A stretch of DNA of 30,753 nucleotides from a virus: positions 1-30,753 of IMG/VR virus record IMGVR_UViG_3300032731_000113; one strand, given 5' to 3'. The translations under genes were made by a program, and so were the position numbers. Under the pieces are notes generated by a model. That model made no database searches and was not told where the DNA came from. It was given only the letters and a program-made list of their open reading frames with translations. This document shows positions 21,180 to 27,070 of the stretch, one piece after another (the stretch's first letter is position 1; every line of letters starts with the position of its first letter).

Positions 21180-21644
21180 TTAGATACGCGCCCAAGTCTT
21201 GCGTCGCACAACCATATGGATTGTTGACCTCGATACTTCAAAGCGTCTCGCGAGAACACTTTGTTTTATGCCATTCTTGAAGGAGGTCCGAATATCTCTC
21301 ACGTCCACATTCGTCAGCTTGGCGAGGCCCTGCGATTCCCCGCGAGCCTCGCGCCCCTTTGCGGTCATGTCGGCCATGTTGTCGGCGGGCGTGCCAAGGA
21401 ATAAATGCGTGGGATTAACGCAGCGCCGGTTATCGCAGGTATGGCAAACGCACAAGCCTGCGGGGACAGGACCGCTCGCAAGCTTCCAGGCAAGCCGATG
21501 TGCTAAAACAAGGAGTCCATCTCTCTTGCCAGATCCTAGCGCCCCATATCCACAAGTGTTTACGCTCGCCGTCCACTCCCAGCACTCATCTGGTCCCCGC
21601 TTCTCGACCTTTGCCCAGAAGCGTTCCTCGAGCGTTCCTTGCAT
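21180..21644 (-). CDS. Free-standing HNH endonuclease with C-terminal HTH
   Basis: This 154-residue protein is an HNH_3-type homing-like nuclease. It has the opening ERFWAKVEKRGPDECWEWTA, GYGALG, AHRLAWKLASGPVPAGLCVC, then HTCDNRRCVNPTHLFLGTPA with His68, Asn77 and His80 as the HNH triad, and DNMADMTAKGR. A C-terminal HTH (AKLTNVDVRDIRTSFKNGIK, VLARRFEVSRSTIHMV) would bind target DNA. The start at 21644 has TTGGAGGACGTC. It overlaps the 3' end of the upstream Cys-rich gene by 59 nt in another frame, as expected for a mobile gene inserted near a gene end. Confidence 0.9.
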   Translation of the reverse strand: MQGTLEERFWAKVEKRGPDECWEWTASVNTCGYGALGSGKRDGLLVLAHRLAWKLASGPVPAGLCVCHTCDNRRCVNPTHLFLGTPADNMADMTAKGREARGESQGLAKLTNVDVRDIRTSFKNGIKQSVLARRFEVSRSTIHMVVRRKTWARI

Positions 21645-21852
21645 GACGTCCTCCAAACACGAAACCCGCGCTCTCGGCGGCCTGTGGCAGCCTGTCTCTG
21701 TGCACTAGAGAACACATAACAGGAATACAGGCCCCCGACGTGTCGATACTTTGCGCTTGTGTAGCCACGTCTATCCCCGCGCACACGTCTCGGAGTTTGC
21801 ACCCGTCGCATGTGTCGAGGGGCCATCCTGTCAAGATGCAGATGTAGGTCAT
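21586..21852 (-). CDS. Cys-rich small protein, 3' end altered by HNH gene
   Basis: This 88-residue frame starts MTYICILTGWPLDTCDGCKL at 21852 in an ATGA overlap with the upstream micro-gene. CDGCKLRDVCAG and SGACIPVMC suggest metal binding by a Cys cluster. The last 20 residues (ARNARGTLLGKGREAGTR) overlap the HNH gene in another frame and look like read-through sequence, so the original C-terminus may be lost. Function unknown. Confidence 0.58.
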   Translation of the reverse strand: MTYICILTGWPLDTCDGCKLRDVCAGIDVATQAQSIDTSGACIPVMCSLVHRDRLPQAAESAGFVFGGRHARNARGTLLGKGREAGTR

Positions 21853-21938
21853 CGCTTCAGCGCCCCCTTGGTCCCCTCGTACACCAGGATGCCCACTACT
21901 ATCACACATGCCAAGACGAGCCCTATTGTGCTAGTCAT
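21849..21938 (-). CDS. 29-aa membrane micro-protein
   Basis: A 29-residue ORF starts at ATG 21938 behind GAGGGAGGATCCG and ends TGA at 21849 in an ATGA overlap with the next gene. MTSTIGLVLACVIVVGILVY is a single membrane span, followed by a basic tail EGTKGALKR. Strong start signal and coupled stop/start support translation. No function can be assigned. Confidence 0.72.
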   Translation of the reverse strand: MTSTIGLVLACVIVVGILVYEGTKGALKR

Positions 21939-22425
21939 CGGATCCTCCCTCGTCGGGCTTGTTCAGGTCGTGGCCGCACTTGTAGCAGAAGCGGCCATTG
22001 GTCTTAAATTCGTCTCGACTGTAGTATGCCCACCAGTCGGAGGGATGCGTCTGTCGCCATTCGGCGTCTGTCCGCATATCCTTGCACCGATGCGGCTTGG
22101 GCTTCTCAGCATCCAGTGCCGCGCAGGCCGCCAGCACGATGTGCTCGTTGCGGTTGGTGATGTCAGTCTCGCGATAGAGCTTTTCTGCCCCGCGCAACTT
22201 ATACAGAACGACGTCGTGCAGCACCTCCCCCTCCTTGCCAAACGTCCGCACGCTCCAATGGCACCCTAGCTTGGCGACCTCGCGGACCACCATGTCGGCC
22301 TGGGCGTCGTCGGCGTCGGGATGCCAGCCTTTGACGCTTTGGCATATGCCGCTGGTATCGTGCCACCAAGCGCTATCCGTCTCCCACCCAAACAACTCTC
22401 TCGCCAGTCTCTCATTCGGATCCAT
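21931..22425 (-). CDS. Phage ABA-sandwich domain protein with C-terminal zinc ribbon
   Basis: This 164-residue protein starts MDPNERLARELFGWETDSAW at 22425 (GAGGGAGGACGTG). The phage ABA sandwich pattern is visible: KGWHPDADDAQADMVVREVA, a beta stretch (CHWSVRTFGKEGEVLHDVVL) and NRNEHIVLAACAALDAEK. A Cys-rich tail HRCKDM then FCYKCGHDLNKP gives a zinc-ribbon-like end. Comparable to 6172-6765. It lies between two micro-genes with coupled ends. Function unknown. Confidence 0.72.
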   Translation of the reverse strand: MDPNERLARELFGWETDSAWWHDTSGICQSVKGWHPDADDAQADMVVREVAKLGCHWSVRTFGKEGEVLHDVVLYKLRGAEKLYRETDITNRNEHIVLAACAALDAEKPKPHRCKDMRTDAEWRQTHPSDWWAYYSRDEFKTNGRFCYKCGHDLNKPDEGGSDD

Positions 22426-22436
22426 CACGTCCTCCC

Positions 22437-22637
22437 TCAAATTGCCCAAGCCCGGTCTGGGCTTAGTACCACATATTCGGCCTTGCACACTTGGCAGTGC
22501 CGAGAGCCATCGCGCGCCCGTTGCGTTCGCTTGCCGCAGCAGAACGACCAGCCCCGCCGTCTATGAGCAGGCTGATCTATGCTCCCAGATGGGTCGCTCT
22601 TATGATACTGCTTACGCCGCTCTGTTCGTGCGGTCAT
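22437..22637 (-). CDS. 66-aa basic Cys-rich protein
   Basis: This 66-residue protein starts MTARTERRKQYHKSDPSGSI at 22637 behind GAGGAGGTGATCC, one of the strongest sites in the window. It is very basic. WSFCCGKRTQRARDGSRHCQ followed by VCKAEY gives a CC...CxxC site likely to bind zinc. It is the first gene after the structured non-coding island, and a strong hairpin (22659-22710) lies just upstream of its ribosome binding site. Nucleic-acid binding is plausible. Confidence 0.7.
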   Translation of the reverse strand: MTARTERRKQYHKSDPSGSIDQPAHRRRGWSFCCGKRTQRARDGSRHCQVCKAEYVVLSPDRAWAI

Positions 22638-22658
22638 GGATCACCTCCTCGCAAATGT

Positions 22659-22710
22659 GCCCGGCTTTCTAACGGGGACACAACCCTATTGTGTTATTAG
22701 AGAGCCGGGC
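22659..22710 (-). terminator. Long hairpin upstream of the Cys-rich gene
   Basis: GCCCGGCT (22659-22666) pairs perfectly with AGCCGGGC (22703-22710), the stem continues with TCTAA/TTAGA after one mismatch, and an inner 6-bp hairpin ACACAA/TTGTGT (22678-22694) caps it. There is no U-tract, and the ribosome binding site of 22437-22637 follows within 20 nt, so it may be a processing or attenuation element rather than a true terminator. Confidence 0.55.
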
Positions 22711-22747
22711 TAGCCGAGCGTGTGCTGATACGCGTTTCGCTCGGTAG

Positions 22748-22812
22748 TGGGGGCGCTCCGATTTGAACGGAGTCCGGGAGCTACCCGTGATCGGCCTTAA
22801 TACCGCACCCCC
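22748..22812 (-). ncRNA. tRNA-like element 1 (acceptor and T arm, no normal anticodon arm)
   Basis: On the minus strand GGGGGTG (22812-22806) pairs with CGCCCCC (22755-22749) as a 7-bp acceptor stem with one wobble. Directly inside the 3' strand is a canonical T arm: CTCCG, loop TTCAAAT, CGGAG (22772-22756). Only 33 nt separate the 5' acceptor strand from the T arm, where about 40 are needed. I find CGG/CCG and CGGG/CCCG stems but no standard 5-bp anticodon stem with a 7-nt loop. No CCA is encoded. Confidence 0.5.
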
Positions 22813-22816
22813 AAGT

Positions 22817-22867
22817 GTCCCGTTTTGGCTCGTCCGTTTACGGTGTCCTGCCATGCAGCTACGGGAC
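22817..22867 (-). ncRNA. tRNA-like element 2 (acceptor and D-arm-like hairpin, no T arm)
   Basis: Four nt upstream of element 1, GTCCCGT (22867-22861) pairs perfectly with ACGGGAC (22823-22817). It is followed by AGCTGCATGGCAGG, a D-arm-like hairpin (CTGC/GCAG) resembling the TAGCTCAATGGTAGAGC pattern of real tRNAs. The rest (37 nt between strands in total) has CCGT/ACGG but no T arm. At 51 nt it is far shorter than a functional bacterial tRNA. Confidence 0.38.
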
Positions 22868-23094
22868 CGAACTGCCATCTATTTGGTTATCCCGCCGAGT
22901 TAGGCCGGGTTCCAGGCGGCAGATGTGCGCTGTCCCCTGTCGCGTGGGTTATCGCCCGCCACGCGATCTTGTGCGTCTTGCTCCTGGATTGAAACATAGC
23001 CGCGCCGCCGTCTAGCCTCTTTCTACGAGCCGGATCCCCGTACTGGCGTCGCCATATCCGGGTGGCGTTTGTCACGAACGGCGCAGCTATGCGG

Positions 23095-23469
23095 TTACTC
23101 CTGTGCGGCCAGGGCTTCCAGCTCTGCGATTTTGGCGCGGGCCTCGTCCAATAACCGTATGGCACAGTCGCCAGCACCTTCGCTTTGGCTTGGTTCTCCT
23201 GGTATGTTGAAAATGATATGGTCTGCTAGAATGTCGATTTGCTCTTTCACTTGTGCGGCCTTTGCGTTGGCGGCATGAGTGAGCGCGCCGATCACAAATT
23301 CCTTGGTCCATCTTGGGTCGATGTAGACGCTCATATGAGATGAGTCGCCATAGGTACAATAAGCCGCGTCTATTCCTGGGACGGCATCGACCTCCTCTTG
23401 CGTCAAGTCCGTCCAGATCTCTAAGTTTCGATCTCCGTACCCGTCTCTGATCTCGATAACCTTTGGCAT
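23095..23469 (-). CDS. MPKVI-family protein (long paralogue)
   Basis: This 124-residue protein starts MPKVIEIRDGYGDRNLEIWT at 23469 (site AAAGGGGAGAGAG). Residues 1-75 align with 13541-13774 (WTDLTQEEVDAVPGIDA, VYIDPRW, LTHAANAKA). Residues 76-124 add a helical tail (VKEQIDILADHIIFNIPGEP, then LLDEARAKIAELEALAAQE) ending in a coiled coil. It closes the 28.2-23.1 kb gene run before the structured island. Function unknown. Confidence 0.7.
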   Translation of the reverse strand: MPKVIEIRDGYGDRNLEIWTDLTQEEVDAVPGIDAAYCTYGDSSHMSVYIDPRWTKEFVIGALTHAANAKAAQVKEQIDILADHIIFNIPGEPSQSEGAGDCAIRLLDEARAKIAELEALAAQE

Positions 23470-23490
23470 CTCTCTCCCCTTTCTAAATGT

Positions 23491-23504
23491 AGCCCTCGCG
23501 GGCT
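23491..23504 (-). other. Intercistronic hairpin with GNRA-type loop
   Basis: On the minus strand AGCCC-GCGA-GGGCT is a 5-bp stem closed by a GCGA tetraloop, in the 42-nt gap between 23512-23847 and the ribosome binding site of 23095-23469. No U-tract follows. It may stabilise or process the mRNA. Confidence 0.5.
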
Positions 23505-23511
23505 TGAATCG

Positions 23512-23847
23512 TTACCCCGCATCTACTTCTAGCGCGCCCGTCACTGCGATTGCATTGCAGAGCACACACCCCGCCAGCCGCTCCAGCGCGGTGGCTATGC
23601 GGGAAATGTCTGGCGTGTTGATCGTAACGCACAAGTTCTCTATTGCGTGGGCGATACGTTTCAGCTCGTGCGTATATGACGGCGCCTCTTGCGCCTCTAG
23701 CACCACGCCCGCGCACAACTCTGATACCTGATTGCGTAGCTCCAGGATCTCGGCGGCCAGAATGCTGACTTCGTCCGGTGACACTGTACTCCAGCCTTTG
23801 ACAAGCCTGTCTAGCTGATAATCAGTGATCTTCTCGTCTTCGTTCAT
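23512..23847 (-). CDS. 111-aa helical protein
   Basis: This 111-residue protein starts MNEDEKITDYQLDRLVKGWS at 23847 behind AAGGAGGGGAGAG. It is almost fully helical: VSILAAEILELRNQVSELCA, ELKRIAHAIENLCVTI and DISRIATALERLAGCVL, with some coiled-coil character. No motif recognised. The start overlaps the end of the previous gene by 4 nt. Confidence 0.65.
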   Translation of the reverse strand: MNEDEKITDYQLDRLVKGWSTVSPDEVSILAAEILELRNQVSELCAGVVLEAQEAPSYTHELKRIAHAIENLCVTINTPDISRIATALERLAGCVLCNAIAVTGALEVDAG

Positions 23848-24026
23848 CTCTCCCCTCCTTGCGCTACTCTGTGCATCCCTAGCGATTCCGCCAACTCTAT
23901 CAGCCCCTTCAGTTCCTCGTCTGTGGGCTCTATGCCGTCATCCGACGGGTCGTGCGGCTGGAATAGCTCGCAGTCGAACTCGACCTTGGGATGGCGCTTG
24001 CCGTCGTGGTCGTAGGTGTCGGTCAT
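23844..24026 (-). CDS. 60-aa acidic protein
   Basis: This 60-residue protein starts MTDTYDHDGKRHPKVEFDCE at 24026 in an ATGA overlap with the stop of the Gp3/RDF-like gene. It is acidic and His-rich at the start, then helical (PTDEELKGLIELAESLGMHR). The last residues are encoded by the ribosome binding site of the next gene. Function unknown. Confidence 0.6.
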   Translation of the reverse strand: MTDTYDHDGKRHPKVEFDCELFQPHDPSDDGIEPTDEELKGLIELAESLGMHRVAQGGER

Positions 24027-25030
24027 AGCGCATTAGCACCCTTCCGGTTGTTGTGCAGGGTGGTCAACGCCTCTCCGGCTGTACCAGCGTATTCTGGTAA
24101 GTGTTCGACTTCCAGGACTAGAAGCACCTCGTCTTCGTCGTAGCCCATGGCGCCAGCCGCTCGCCAGAAGTTGCCGCTCTGCGCCTCGTCGTCAACCCAG
24201 TGGGGCTGACGCCCCTCGTATTTAGGCAGAAGCCCCTCTGGCGTAGCCTCTACCACCGGAGCCTCTTCTGTGAACTCGCCGTCCTCGATAATGTCAACTA
24301 GTGGCTCTGGCAAGGCCAACGCTTCGGGCATGGCCAGTTGCAAATGCTCGGCCTGTGCCAATTGCGCTTGCACCCAGCGCGCCGTCGGGGCCAACTTGAC
24401 CAACCACTTGGCCCGGCGCACTCGCTTGACCACGCCCGTCTGCTTGTTGATCATGGGTGTGCTGATCTTCTGTTCCACGCGGTACAGACGAAACTCGATA
24501 CCAGTCAGCCCGTAGCCATTGCCCTTTCTGGCCGCATCCTCCAAGCAGGCCTGGATGCTCATAATGTCATGCTTGCTGTGAGTCTCGACGGTCACATAGC
24601 CCACGTATCCGGCTTGTAACAACTCTGGCAATATGACTTGCAATCGCCCAACCGGCGCGCATCCTCCGGGGCAAAGGGGGAGCACCTCCAAGCCCGCCAG
24701 GTCGTCAACGGCTCGGTACTCTCCGCTCTCGGTCTGCCAAACGACGCACGTTTCACCATCGCATCTGTGCATAAGCCCGCCCGCAACCCAATGCTCTTGC
24801 CAGCACGCCCAGTTGTCGTCGACGCTCTTGTTGGGCAGGAATACGTTGATGCTCTTGGGTTCTGGCGGATATGCCGCATAAAACGCGGCCTCGATTTGCG
24901 GATCGTCCGATGTAAAGCGGAAATACTCCAAGTCCGGCCCCGGCCTGTTCGCCTGGGTTTTCGGCCCACCCTTCCTCAGCTTTCCCAAGGTCGGAAACGC
25001 TGGTCGCACAGTCAATCCCTTGATAGGCAT
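24023..25030 (-). CDS. Gp3/RDF-like metal-binding phage protein
   Basis: This 335-residue protein starts MPIKGLTVRPAFPTLGKLRK, then GGPKTQANRPGPDLEYFRFT. INVFLPNKSVDDNWACWQEH, AGGLMHRCDGETCVVW, CPGGCAPVGRLQVILPELLQ and YVTVETHSKHDIMSIQACLE follow. The Cys-rich centre and LxVxLPEL strand recall the family that includes phiC31 Gp3-like recombination directionality factors, and such proteins are often labelled hydrolase or metal-binding protein in phages. No integrase is seen here, so a role in excision is not supported. DNA binding or replication-linked roles remain possible. The C-terminal 90 residues are acidic and helical. Confidence 0.65.
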   Translation of the reverse strand: MPIKGLTVRPAFPTLGKLRKGGPKTQANRPGPDLEYFRFTSDDPQIEAAFYAAYPPEPKSINVFLPNKSVDDNWACWQEHWVAGGLMHRCDGETCVVWQTESGEYRAVDDLAGLEVLPLCPGGCAPVGRLQVILPELLQAGYVGYVTVETHSKHDIMSIQACLEDAARKGNGYGLTGIEFRLYRVEQKISTPMINKQTGVVKRVRRAKWLVKLAPTARWVQAQLAQAEHLQLAMPEALALPEPLVDIIEDGEFTEEAPVVEATPEGLLPKYEGRQPHWVDDEAQSGNFWRAAGAMGYDEDEVLLVLEVEHLPEYAGTAGEALTTLHNNRKGANAL

Positions 25031-25031
25031 C

Positions 25032-25340
25032 CTATTCCTCCTTGTACTTAGCAGCCCAATTGAGCAGACTCAGAACGTCGGCAGGCGTCTGATCGCCGAG
25101 CACATCATCGCCCTCGTCTTTCCAGCCCTTGGTCAACCAATGCCCTCGGCCCTCCCCACCAGGCCCCATTGCAGCAACCTCGGCGTTTGGACTCTTTGCG
25201 CCATCCATCGGTTGCGGATATATCTGCGCATCATAATTGGCGCAGTAGTTGCCGCCCCCAAACTGGACGGATACCGTAACCCCATTGGCAAACGTAACAT
25301 GAAACCCCTTGTTGCCGCAAATTGCGAAACCCGCGCTCAT
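25032..25340 (-). CDS. Conserved phage protein, FANGVTVSVQFG type
   Basis: This 102-residue protein starts MSAGFAICGNKGFHVTFANG at 25340 (site GAGGAGGGATAG). The opening GFHVTFANGVTVSVQFGGGN with YCANYDAQ is a pattern I know from small phage proteins of unknown function. AEVAAMGPGGEGRGHWLT and DQTPADVLSLLNWAAKYKEE complete it. It is coupled closely (1-nt gap) to the RDF-like gene. The role is unknown. Confidence 0.7.
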   Translation of the reverse strand: MSAGFAICGNKGFHVTFANGVTVSVQFGGGNYCANYDAQIYPQPMDGAKSPNAEVAAMGPGGEGRGHWLTKGWKDEGDDVLGDQTPADVLSLLNWAAKYKEE

Positions 25341-25341
25341 C

Positions 25342-25767
25342 CTATCCCTCCTCTAATGCTTGGTACATGTCCAGGATCCCGGCCACGCTGGCCAGGGCCT
25401 CCCCTTCCTTGCGTAGTGCTTCCCGCGCCACAGTCACCGACTCGAATGGTTGCGGGTGGTGCCCAAGTTCGCGCATGATCTCAGGCGAGGCTTTGCGATT
25501 GCTGCCCCCCAGGCGCGCCGGTCGAAAACTTCCATCGCTTCTCATGGCGGTATAGTAGCGCCTGACAAACTCAACCGGCCCGCATACTGGGCATACGATG
25601 AACCACCGCTGCTCCGTGTCCTCTGGTTCGAGCCAGCGAGAGAACAGAGCGGTGCCACAATCACCGCATACGAACTTGGCAGCCCCCTCTAGCGTCATGG
25701 TCTCGTCACCCACCAGAACGTCACGCCCGGCATAGGTTAGCTGGTACACGTCTGTCAGCGCGTTCAT
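25342..25767 (-). CDS. 141-aa zinc-ribbon protein
   Basis: This 141-residue protein starts MNALTDVYQLTYAGRDVLVG at 25767 in an ATGA overlap with the upstream gene. FVCGDCGTALFSRW and FIVCPVCGPVEF form a classical zinc ribbon (residues about 33-65). The C-terminal half is helical (ESVTVAREALRKEGEALASV). Function unknown. Position suggests an accessory role in early phage metabolism. Confidence 0.68.
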   Translation of the reverse strand: MNALTDVYQLTYAGRDVLVGDETMTLEGAAKFVCGDCGTALFSRWLEPEDTEQRWFIVCPVCGPVEFVRRYYTAMRSDGSFRPARLGGSNRKASPEIMRELGHHPQPFESVTVAREALRKEGEALASVAGILDMYQALEEG

Positions 25768-25988
25768 AGCTCCAGATCCTCCACATAGCCGCACTCGGGA
25801 CAGCACCAGTAGACGTAACACCCGAAAGAGTCTAGCTCCGTCCAAGCCCCGCACCAGCCGCAAAGCCTCATGTCTCCGCGCATCCTCATGTCAGCGAATA
25901 CGGCCGCAGTGTCCAGCTCGAATCCTAGCGACTGCGCCAAGCGAACTTCGCATATCCACTCCCTCGCCTCTTGTGGCAGCGCTTCCAT
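25764..25988 (-). CDS. 74-aa zinc-ribbon protein
   Basis: This 74-residue protein starts MEALPQEAREWICEVRLAQS at 25988 (GAGGAGGGCTAGGG). A helical first half (GFELDTAAVFADMRMRGDMR) is followed by LCGWCGAWTELDSF and VYWCCPECGYVEDLEL, a compact zinc ribbon with CxxC and CxxC. Likely nucleic-acid or protein binding. No more specific call is possible. Confidence 0.7.
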   Translation of the reverse strand: MEALPQEAREWICEVRLAQSLGFELDTAAVFADMRMRGDMRLCGWCGAWTELDSFGCYVYWCCPECGYVEDLEL

Positions 25989-25990
25989 CC

Positions 25991-26185
25991 CTAGCCCTCC
26001 TCTTTTGGCTCATAGATAGCGCGCAAGAACGTACATAGCGGGTCGTCATAGAACTCGACTTCCCACATGCTGAGGCCGTCTCCTGCGTCGGGTCGATGCT
26101 CTCGAATCAGCTTGGCGCTGCCTTCTATTTGCCGCCGTGTCAGTGGATCGTGGAATATGTTGACAACCATCCCTTTCTGCAACAT
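25991..26185 (-). CDS. 64-aa protein of unknown function
   Basis: This 64-residue protein starts MLQKGMVVNIFHDPLTRRQI at 26185 (site GGAGGGCTAGGG). It reads as a small beta barrel-like domain (EGSAKLIREHRPDAGDGLSM, WEVEFYDDPLCTFLRAIY), similar in style to KOW/SH3-like phage proteins that bind nucleic acid. The gene is overlapped in another frame by the tail of 26046-26285. Confidence 0.65.
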   Translation of the reverse strand: MLQKGMVVNIFHDPLTRRQIEGSAKLIREHRPDAGDGLSMWEVEFYDDPLCTFLRAIYEPKEEG

Positions 26186-26285
26186 CCCTAGCCCTCCCTT
26201 GTTGGTACATCCGCCATAGCGTGCAATCCTTGGAGCATTGCGCCGTGTAGGTTTTGGCGCATGTGGCACATGGGCTGTTCTTCAT
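26046..26285 (-). CDS. Cys-rich small protein overlapping the next gene
   Basis: The 79-codon frame starts at ATG 26285, overlapping the upstream stop (ATGA). Its first 33 residues, MKNSPCATCAKTYTAQCSKD then CTLWRMYQQGRA, contain CxxC and CxxxC and look natural. The remaining 45 residues overlap the 25991-26185 gene in another frame and are very Arg-rich, as if read in the wrong phase. The gene may have lost its original stop, or a frameshift may be present. Confidence 0.5.
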   Translation of the reverse strand: MKNSPCATCAKTYTAQCSKDCTLWRMYQQGRARDVAERDGCQHIPRSTDTAANRRQRQADSRASTRRRRRPQHVGSRVL

Positions 26286-26518
26286 AGCAGGTCGTCTAGT
26301 CGTCGCTGTTCCAATGCCTTGAATGCCAGTTGTATTACACTAGGCTTGGCTTGCTTGGCTTCCAGGGCCTTGATTTTGGCCTTGAGAGTTTTGACGTGCC
26401 CTTGGCAAGAGATTCGCCGCGTCTCCGCAGATCGGGGCAAGCTCTTTACCATGTCGGCAAAGTGGGCCAACTGGCGCTCTAGCTCCTCTATCGTTGCGGG
26501 CAGCTTTACGTGTGGCAT
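26282..26518 (-). CDS. 78-aa coiled-coil protein
   Basis: This 78-residue basic protein starts MPHVKLPATIEELERQLAHF at 26518 in a TAATG overlap. It is helical throughout (ADMVKSLPRSAETRRISCQG, HVKTLKAKIKALEAKQAKPS) with heptad spacing. No strong ribosome binding site is seen, so it depends on coupling. Function unknown. Confidence 0.62.
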   Translation of the reverse strand: MPHVKLPATIEELERQLAHFADMVKSLPRSAETRRISCQGHVKTLKAKIKALEAKQAKPSVIQLAFKALEQRRLDDLL

Positions 26519-26715
26519 TAGAAGTCGTTTACTTTCACAAGCTCTTTTGCCTCGGCAGCCAGCGCGACACCAAATCCACGCCGCCATTCGTTAGCAATGA
26601 TCACGGCGGCACCGTTAAGATATAGTTGCCCGCTCTTTGCGTTGTACGCTTGGACAAACTCTGGGTTTACAAACAAAACAGATCCGTACTTATCGGTCGT
26701 CTCAATCAGCCGCAT
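26518..26715 (-). CDS. 65-aa FlbD-like small fold protein
   Basis: This 65-residue protein starts MRLIETTDKYGSVLFVNPEF at 26715 (GGAGGACGAATAGCC). VNPEFVQAYNAKSGQLYLNG then AAVIIANEWRRG resembles the compact beta fold of FlbD-like proteins (x-x-F-V-N-P-x-x-V/I, then an L-x-N-G strand pair). The C-terminal helix (VALAAEAKELVKVNDF) may mediate contacts. The resemblance is general and the function unknown. Confidence 0.6.
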   Translation of the reverse strand: MRLIETTDKYGSVLFVNPEFVQAYNAKSGQLYLNGAAVIIANEWRRGFGVALAAEAKELVKVNDF

Positions 26716-26717
26716 GG

Positions 26718-27068
26718 CTATTCGTCCTCCATTAGCTTTGCCAGGGAGCCCAACTGCTCGGATGTGGCGGTTCTCAACCATCGTTCAACTGCCCGGCCCA
26801 TGGCACGGCGACGATATTTCAACCCTCCCGTCTTTTGCCATTGTAGAAACCGCGCATTGGTTTCTGGAGTACGACTAACCAAGTGAGCGCCACCCCAGTC
26901 TACCCCTACTTCCCAGCCACCCCTTCGACGAAAGCGCCCCTTGTCGCTTGTGATAATCAACGTCTTGGTTAGTCGCTCAACGTTCACGGGCTCCCAGTCG
27001 GGGCGAAATGCGCTAGAATTGATTCGATAAACGGGGTCGCCTACCTGAATATCCTCAAACGTGGTCAT
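26718..27068 (-). CDS. 116-aa KOW/SH3-like basic protein
   Basis: This 116-residue protein starts MTTFEDIQVGDPVYRINSSA at 27068 (GAGGAATAGGG). The GDPVY start, VERLTKTLIITSDKGRFRRR and GGWEVG match a frequent small phage/bacterial domain with V-x-R-V/L-TKT and FRR-x-G-x-x-G motifs, probably an SH3-like barrel. The C-terminus is a basic helix (AMGRAVERWLRTATSEQLGS). Likely nucleic-acid associated. Evidence is pattern only. Confidence 0.65.
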   Translation of the reverse strand: MTTFEDIQVGDPVYRINSSAFRPDWEPVNVERLTKTLIITSDKGRFRRRGGWEVGVDWGGAHLVSRTPETNARFLQWQKTGGLKYRRRAMGRAVERWLRTATSEQLGSLAKLMEDE

Positions 27069-27070
27069 CC

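Larger units (their letters stand above)
22638..23094 (-). ncRNA. Structured non-coding island
   Basis: About 450 nt carry no convincing gene on either strand. Read on the minus strand, the island contains a TCGCGTGG/CCACGCGA hairpin (22940-22966, 8 bp), two tRNA-like elements (22817-22867 and 22748-22812), a CCGAGCG/CGCTCGG stem (22714-22744) and a large hairpin (22659-22710). The density of perfect stems suggests a structured RNA or degenerate tRNA cluster rather than simple spacer. Open frames here (for example 22887-23177) read as basic, unnatural sequence and lack start signals. Confidence 0.5.

Noticed and set aside
22748-22812. A standard functional tRNA gene
   Set aside because: Acceptor and T arm are good, but no 5-bp anticodon stem with a 7-nt loop fits in the remaining 33 nt, so no anticodon can be given.
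22669-22878. 69-codon minus-strand frame over the tRNA-like elements
   Set aside because: Basic low-quality sequence coinciding with acceptor and T-arm stems; no ribosome binding site.
22748-23094. tmRNA
   Set aside because: A tmRNA would place the 5' acceptor strand about 300 nt from the T arm with a tag ORF between. Here the pairing strand is only 33 nt away.
22887-23177. 96-codon minus-strand frame across the structured island
   Set aside because: It starts inside another gene in a different phase, has no start signal and runs through several strong RNA stems.
24023-25030. Evidence for a temperate integration module
   Set aside because: The RDF-like fold alone is not enough. No integrase, clear attachment site or cI-type repressor is found in this window.
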